In this document: positions 61,101-64,000 of the stretch, one piece after another | How positions within the stretch are numbered: the first letter of the stretch is position 1 | How the letters are laid out: every line of letters begins with the position of its first letter | Assembly: GCF_036588685.1 (NCBI RefSeq) | Contig: NC_086373.1 | Location: 56,985,164-57,049,163, forward strand | DNA length: 64,000 bases | Direction: 5' to 3' | From: Mytilus trossulus | Taxonomy: Eukaryota > Mollusca > Bivalvia > Mytilida > Mytilidae | The notes under the pieces: generated by a model | The model's database searches: none | What the model was told of the DNA's origin: nothing | What the model saw: only the letters and a program-made list of their open reading frames with translations | Program-made: the position numbers and the translations under genes

Positions 61101-63799
61101 TGTCATCCTGCCTTTTTATTTTGCAAAGTGTCTCATCCTGCTTTTTTTAATTTTTACTCAAAAATCCTGTCACATTATTTTTTTTAAATTTCAAGCAAAG
61201 AATTGAAGATATATTTTGGGGACCATGAAAATGTGTCAGTTAAAGCAGGATGTTGGAATACTCAGGTGTCTGATCATTAGGCACTGGTTACACTGTACAT
61301 ACATACATGACATATTAAATCTTGTGTGAGGTAAACTCAGGTAATGCATGTAATGGATGGCTTTGAAACATGTCTATATATATATATATACATTAATAAT
61401 TTTGAAAAGTAATTTCAAATCTTAAAACATGCATCCACAAATGTGTAAACATGAAACAGTAATTGAGAAAGCCTCATATTAGCTGATTCACATTTTATTC
61501 AGTAATTCTATATGATAAAATTCTGAGCACAAATGATATCATTGGCAATTGAAAAGAAATTCAGTACTTTGATATTGTAATTTTAATGTAATTCATTACT
61601 TTGTCATGTAATTGACTTTTTGTCTGGTACAGGCTGTACTTGCATTTCTTTTTTATATATCATTATATACAATGTATGTGTACATGTATAAATTGTAACC
61701 AATCATGATATATTAAAGAAGCCACGCACCACAAAACTATCATATAGATCTAACATTATTTCCCCTCAAATATTGATGTTTTAAAAGTAATATAAAAGCG
61801 AGTAGATGCGACTCAATCCTTTAATAATCTTTTGCCTTAAATTTGAGTTACAGGTACAGTAGACTCCGGCCAATCGGATACCCAAAATGTCAGCTAAAAA
61901 TATCCGATAGTCCGATATATTCAATTAGCCGATGAACGTATATTCTTCCAAGTTTTTTTTCAAACTTGACAGACACAACCCTAAGATACCAATAGCTATT
62001 ATAGCTGCTTTAATTTTTTATTAATGGAAATTTGTAACTAATCTCAATGTTTTTTTCAGGTACAAGTTCGGATAATTTGGTTGATTGAGTAATAGATCGA
62101 TCAGTTGATTATAATGTATTTTGTTTATCTGTCAGTCTGTTGATTTTTAATTATGTGTTGATTATCTGAATAAAATATATACCTCTTAAATAATGAGACT
62201 TGTTGTTTTTGCGTGATTTGTTTCATTTGTGTGTTAAGTGTTAAAACAGGTAAAAGCTAAAAATAACTATGAATTCTCGGAAGTAGGCCACAGGTAAATC
62301 TATTAATAGCTTAAGAAGTTGATCGAACTCGGATCTAATTTTCTACAGTTTTTTATTTATGAAACACATTTCCAATTTCAAGTAATACACCTACTTTTAT
62401 GATTATAAAATTGGACATCAAGATGAGTAAAATTAATTTGCTTTTCTATCTTATTTGTCGTGGTTGAATATTATGCAAATTAGGAAAATGGTGTACGTGT
62501 GTACAAGTTACATAAATCTATTTCACCTGGGATATGCTATTGACAAACGATTCCTTATTTTTACAAGGGACTTTTATATATATTTTAATAAATTGTTGAG
62601 AAAAAGGTACTTTTCATTCATATTTAATAAATATTGATGAACATCACGCACAGTTTATTATTTCTGTCGTGTCGTTGTTTGTGAAGTAAATGATAACAAT
62701 CACATTTGGATAAACACATAATAAACAGATCTTAGGCAAAATATAATATCAGATTCATAGAATAAACAAGACAACAAGAAAAAACATGTTTTATTTGACT
62801 GTAAAAGATCGTTTTATTAATAAAATGAAACATTTCTGTACTCATGGTACTGAAGTTTTCTTAAACTTCGTAATGGAGCAACTTCCGGCTTCATTTCCTG
62901 TCAAGAAAAATATGAAATTATTTCAAAATATTCGATTGTACATGGTTTTCACACATTTTTCATGAATATTCCTATCCAATTAGCCGATATATTCTAATAA
63001 CCGATATTCGATTATCCGATGTATTTTGACTGAAATGTATAGGGAATGGTTCGGTGTTTTGACATAATATTACAATAGCCGATATATTCGTTTAACCGAT
63101 ATCCGATTAGGTGGAGTCTACTGTATTTATAAGCATGATCATGATGATAAGGGATAAATTAGACAAGTTTTATGTCCTACATTGTGTACAAGTATGCATC
63201 CTATAGCTTTTTCTCAAATAAAGTTAGTATCACAAATGTTCCAGCCAAATTTCAACATCGCAAGACAAATTTCTAATGCCACAAAATCATGTCAATGGTT
63301 CACTTAAGTGTTTCAATTTCATCAAGTAGAGATAAGTTCCACATGCATGCATAAGAAAGTGAAAACGCATTAAGTCTGACGGGAGTGAATCACACCTTAG
63401 CTGCTCCATCGAAAAGAATGAACTTATTAATAACCCTGATGTGAGAGAGGCATACACATTCGTTATTGTAAATAACTGCAAACTTTGAAAATCATCAAAC
63501 TTATGGCGATTGAAATTTGCTCCATAAACAATTATAGTGTCCCTCCCCCTCTTTGAACATGTGGTCCACAGAAGGAGAACAATTTCCTATCTGATTGTAA
63601 AATTTAAAAACAAAATATTTCACTCAAATTTATGTGAAGCATGTGCTCCATACATTAAGGTAAATAGAGTTGTCTCCCTTCTATAAAAGAAATCTAAAAA
63701 CGAATTAAATGGTTTAGATTCTCATCTAACAGTAAAAAAAAGGAAGGCAAATTAAAGAACATGGATTTTACTTTCTAAATAATCCTCTAAATATAACAT
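46022..63799 (-). CDS. ING3: Inhibitor of growth protein 3 (ING3), complete, 12 exons
   Basis: Minus-strand join of 63772-63799, 60741-60812, 59634-59740, 58632-58697, 57543-57639, 56817-56867, 55843-56046, 54530-54600, 52772-52846, 52069-52220, 47859-48147 and 46022-46132: 1323 nt, 440 residues; human ING3 has 418. All junctions have GT/AG borders and matching phases. ING3 is a reader subunit of the NuA4/TIP60 histone acetyltransferase complex in the nucleus; its PHD finger binds trimethylated H3K4. The N-terminal ING domain (about 1-105: [40 protein letters not shown]) is highly conserved. A low-complexity Ser/Ala/Gln linker follows. The C-terminal PHD finger has C387, C389, C400, C405, H411, C414, C427 and C430, and ends MKRRGRK. 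The introns are full of transposable elements. Linker splice sites are slightly less certain than those of the two domains. Confidence 0.93.
46235..47017. mobile_element. TTAA-flanked element of about 783 bp (piggyBac-type MITE candidate)
   Basis: TTAA|GGATGTATTCTTCTGA on the left mirrors TCAGAGGTGTACATCC|TTAA on the right, in the ING3 intron before the last exon. TTAA duplication is the signature of piggyBac transposition. The internal open frame of 108 residues shows no transposase motif. Confidence 0.65.
47127..47407. mobile_element. TTAA-flanked MITE, copy 1
   Basis: TTAA|GGTGGTACCTAACAC on the left and GTGTTAGGTACCACC|TTAA on the right, with perfect inverted ends. It lies in an ING3 intron and is the partner of 58960-59209. 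Confidence 0.85.
47859..48147 (-). CDS. ING3: ING3 exon 11
   Basis: Encodes the Gln/Pro-rich linker and the first half of the PHD finger ([20 protein letters not shown] then CDNDD). Acceptor TTACATTTAG, donor GTAAGT. Confidence 0.94.
48230..48400 (-). repeat. Interspersed repeat (family of 2120-2935), reverse copy
   Basis: Contains GGTTTTACACTAGTCATTTT, GTGTGGGCCAAGG and GGAGAGTTATCTCATTGGC. Confidence 0.7.
48615..51789. mobile_element. CAGGG-ended element (hAT-like) carrying a nested second element
   Basis: The ends CAGGGTTTCCGCTGG and CCCAGGGGAAACCCTG are inverted, and GGCGAAAAAAATAAT-type sequence lies inside each end (48650-48720 and 51695-51765). An ATG at 49232 starts MAKKRKLSS and then breaks, which could be the remains of a transposase N-terminus. 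No clean target duplication was found. The centre (49817-51645) is another element. Confidence 0.65.
49817..51645 (-). mobile_element. Minisatellite-bearing element, full-length minus-strand copy, nested
   Basis: It runs from AACCAGTTGCTTCGCAGGGC to TTTGCGGTCGTATAAAAA, so both subterminal inverted ends are present, with the 130-bp and 180-bp units in reverse order compared with the copy at 13363-15351. Size 1.83 kb. The open frames at 50672-51194 are reads through tandem units. Confidence 0.85.
52069..52220 (-). CDS. ING3: ING3 exon 10
   Basis: Encodes [20 protein letters not shown] through ISRSKK, parallel to EGRRTSSLKASYEAF in vertebrates. Acceptor TTTTACAG, donor GTAAGT. Confidence 0.9.
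52772..52846 (-). CDS. ING3: ING3 exon 9 (75 bp)
   Basis: Encodes [20 protein letters not shown] through NRIK. Acceptor CTTCACAG, donor GTAAAA, phase 0 both sides. I see no vertebrate counterpart for this stretch, so it could be lineage-specific or alternatively spliced. Confidence 0.75.
52944..53985. mobile_element. hAT-type non-autonomous element with 8-bp target duplication
   Basis: Ends CAAGGCTTCCAAAA and TTTTGGAAGCCTTG are inverted and flanked by the perfect 8-bp direct repeat GGTAATAC (52936-52943 and 53986-53993). Size 1042 bp; AT-rich, no transposase. It sits in ING3 intron 8. Confidence 0.85.
54530..54600 (-). CDS. ING3: ING3 exon 8
   Basis: Encodes an alanine-rich stretch, [20 protein letters not shown], that parallels GAGAITMAAAQAVQATAQ of vertebrate ING3. 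Acceptor TTAACAG, donor GTATGT. Confidence 0.87.
55843..56046 (-). CDS. ING3: ING3 exon 7
   Basis: Encodes the basic and serine-rich linker, from [19 protein letters not shown] to TYSLG. Acceptor TATTACAG, donor GTAAGT. An AGAG sequence at the acceptor allows a two-base alternative, but only the chosen one fits the phase. Confidence 0.88.
56130..56402 (+). mobile_element. Retrozyme-like repeat carrying a hammerhead ribozyme
   Basis: Sequence such as GGATCCTCAATGCTCTTCAA, TTTGGCTTTATAAATATTTTG and TTATAATCCTGGTACCTTTG, which I recognise as a very abundant Mytilus repeat, surrounds the ribozyme core. Left boundary approximate. No coding capacity, as expected for retrozymes. It lies antisense to ING3, in intron 6. 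Confidence 0.6.
56321..56368 (+). ncRNA. Hammerhead ribozyme, type I
   Basis: The conserved core reads CUGAUGA (56329-56335), stem II GUCU/AGAC with a UAUGU loop (56336-56348), GAAA (56349-56352), a very short stem III AC/GU with loop GCGC, and cleavage site GUC ending at 56360. Stem I is closed by GCGUCA (56323-56328) with UGGCGU (56361-56366), six pairs including two G-U. All invariant core bases are present, so self-cleavage is expected after C56360. Family knowledge: such type I hammerheads with short stem III occur in metazoan retrozymes. Confidence 0.8.
56817..56867 (-). CDS. ING3: ING3 exon 6 (51 bp)
   Basis: Encodes [16 protein letters not shown], parallel to SLELD in other ING3 proteins. 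Acceptor TTTTCAG, donor GTAAGT. Confidence 0.88.
57543..57639 (-). CDS. ING3: ING3 exon 5
   Basis: Encodes [20 protein letters not shown] through EVLEK, the most conserved part of the ING domain. Donor GTAAGT. Confidence 0.94.
57916..57928 (+). repeat. Poly-C tract, 13 bp
   Basis: Homopolymer in ING3 intron 4. Confidence 0.85.
58632..58697 (-). CDS. ING3: ING3 exon 4
   Basis: Encodes [20 protein letters not shown] and DL, phase 0 at both ends. Donor GTAAGT. Confidence 0.93.
58960..59209. mobile_element. TTAA-flanked MITE, copy 2
   Basis: Same family as 47127-47407: TTAA|GGTGGTACCTAACAC on the left and GTGTTAGGTACCACC|TGAA on the right, the right TTAA having mutated. It lies in ING3 intron 3. 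About 30 bp shorter than copy 1 because of a deletion near 59140. Confidence 0.85.
59634..59740 (-). CDS. ING3: ING3 exon 3
   Basis: Encodes the ING-domain helix [16 protein letters not shown] through KIKK. Acceptor ATTTCAG, donor GTAAAC. Confidence 0.92.
60000..60320 (-). repeat. Interspersed repeat fragment
   Basis: Contains TGCCTGTCCCAAATCAGGAG, TTGACCTATAGC and GAGAGCTGTCTCATTTGC, related to the reverse of 2120-2600. Confidence 0.55.
60380..60585 (+). repeat. Tandem array of a 19-bp unit, about 10-11 copies
   Basis: The unit AAATTCATAATGTAAAATT is repeated almost perfectly, with single variants (GTAGAATT, GAGAAATT). It lies in ING3 intron 2. Confidence 0.95.
60741..60812 (-). CDS. ING3: ING3 exon 2
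   Basis: Encodes (M)[18 protein letters not shown] and DLQVQ. Acceptor TTTTATAG, donor GTAAGA. Confidence 0.92.
61857..63123. mobile_element. pogo/Tigger-like non-autonomous element, 1267 bp
   Basis: TA|CAGTAGACTCCGGCCAATCGG on the left mirrors CCGATTAGGTGGAGTCTACTG|TA on the right; more ATCCGAT/GCCGATATATT motifs line both ends. TA target duplication and CAGT-type ends with CCGATT-rich subterminal DNA fit the Tc1/mariner-pogo group. No DDE transposase was seen. It lies in ING3 intron 1. Confidence 0.75.
63772..63799 (-). CDS. ING3: ING3 exon 1 (28 bp coding)
   Basis: Encodes MLYLEDYLE plus the first base of the next codon; donor GTAAAA. It is identified by the conserved ING3 N-terminus and the phase match to exon 2. 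Confidence 0.88.
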
Positions 63800-63893
63800 T
63801 TTGTCGGTTCTTCTGGTCTTTTCTGTGATAAAAATATGAGTAAAATTTCGACAGGAATTCAGCAATCTAGGTCAATCTGTGTCTGATGTTTTG

Positions 63894-63898
63894 ATTGG
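63894..63898 (-). promoter_or_regulatory. CCAAT box candidate of ING3
   Basis: GGCCAATCAAAAC on the minus strand lies about 95 bp upstream of the ING3 start codon. No TATA box is evident, as is common for housekeeping chromatin genes. The transcription start is not known. Confidence 0.3.
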
Positions 63899-64000
63899 CC
63901 GAAGGCTCTGGAATTCAAGCCGTATTCACTGATCATTTTGAGCTGTATAAAGCGAAATCTGAATTGCAATAACGATGTAGGCGTTGTTATAATCGACAAA

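Noticed and set aside
1..64000. CRISPR array or bacterial operon
   Set aside because: Tandem repeats here lack unique spacers and the genes are intron-split; the DNA is eukaryotic.

Overview
The window looks like nuclear DNA of a bivalve mollusc, most likely a mussel close to Mytilus. It is AT-rich, gene-poor and packed with interspersed repeats. Genes are split by long introns with GT/AG borders, one assembly gap of 100 N is present, and several repeat families are ones I recognise from bivalve genomes (an element bounded by AGCTCACCTGG, minisatellite-bearing elements, Penelope-like reverse transcriptases and a hammerhead-ribozyme repeat). The species call is an inference; no database search was possible.

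Three loci carry convincing protein-coding sequence. (1) An ATP-grasp ligase, carnosine-synthase-like, occurs as two paralogues on the + strand. Copy B (34557-36483) can be rebuilt as two exons giving 455 residues. Copy A (12137-13348) is the matching second exon, intact and about 89% identical in protein, but its first exon is not visible; a sequence gap lies upstream. (2) A complete ING3 gene (inhibitor of growth 3, PHD-finger subunit of the NuA4/TIP60 acetyltransferase) fills 46022-63799 on the - strand. I rebuilt 12 exons, all phase-compatible, giving 440 residues. (3) A 5'-truncated Penelope-like reverse transcriptase (27589-28920, +) is broken by one in-frame stop codon; a second, internally deleted antisense copy lies at 37640-38310.

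Layout: 1-10 kb, repeats and unique-looking non-coding DNA, with a CCGTT-rich minisatellite and a 146-bp fold-back element; 10-18 kb, ATP-grasp copy A followed by two insertions of one 1.8-2.0 kb element; 18-27 kb, minisatellite, a long-TIR element, the AGCTCACCTGG element and ATCT-rich duplications; 27-40 kb, ATP-grasp copy B lying between two related blocks that each hold reverse transcriptase and minisatellite fragments; 40-45 kb, minus-strand copies of the 1.8-kb element; 46-64 kb, ING3, whose introns hold a TTAA-flanked element, a pair of TTAA-flanked MITEs, an element with 8-bp hAT-type target duplication, a nested CAGGG-ended element, a pogo-like element and a hammerhead-ribozyme repeat.

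The genes do not form a pathway with each other. The main interest is structural: paralogues whose true N-terminus is hidden by an intron, paired filled/empty insertion sites that define a transposon's ends, and a candidate self-cleaving ribozyme in an ING3 intron.
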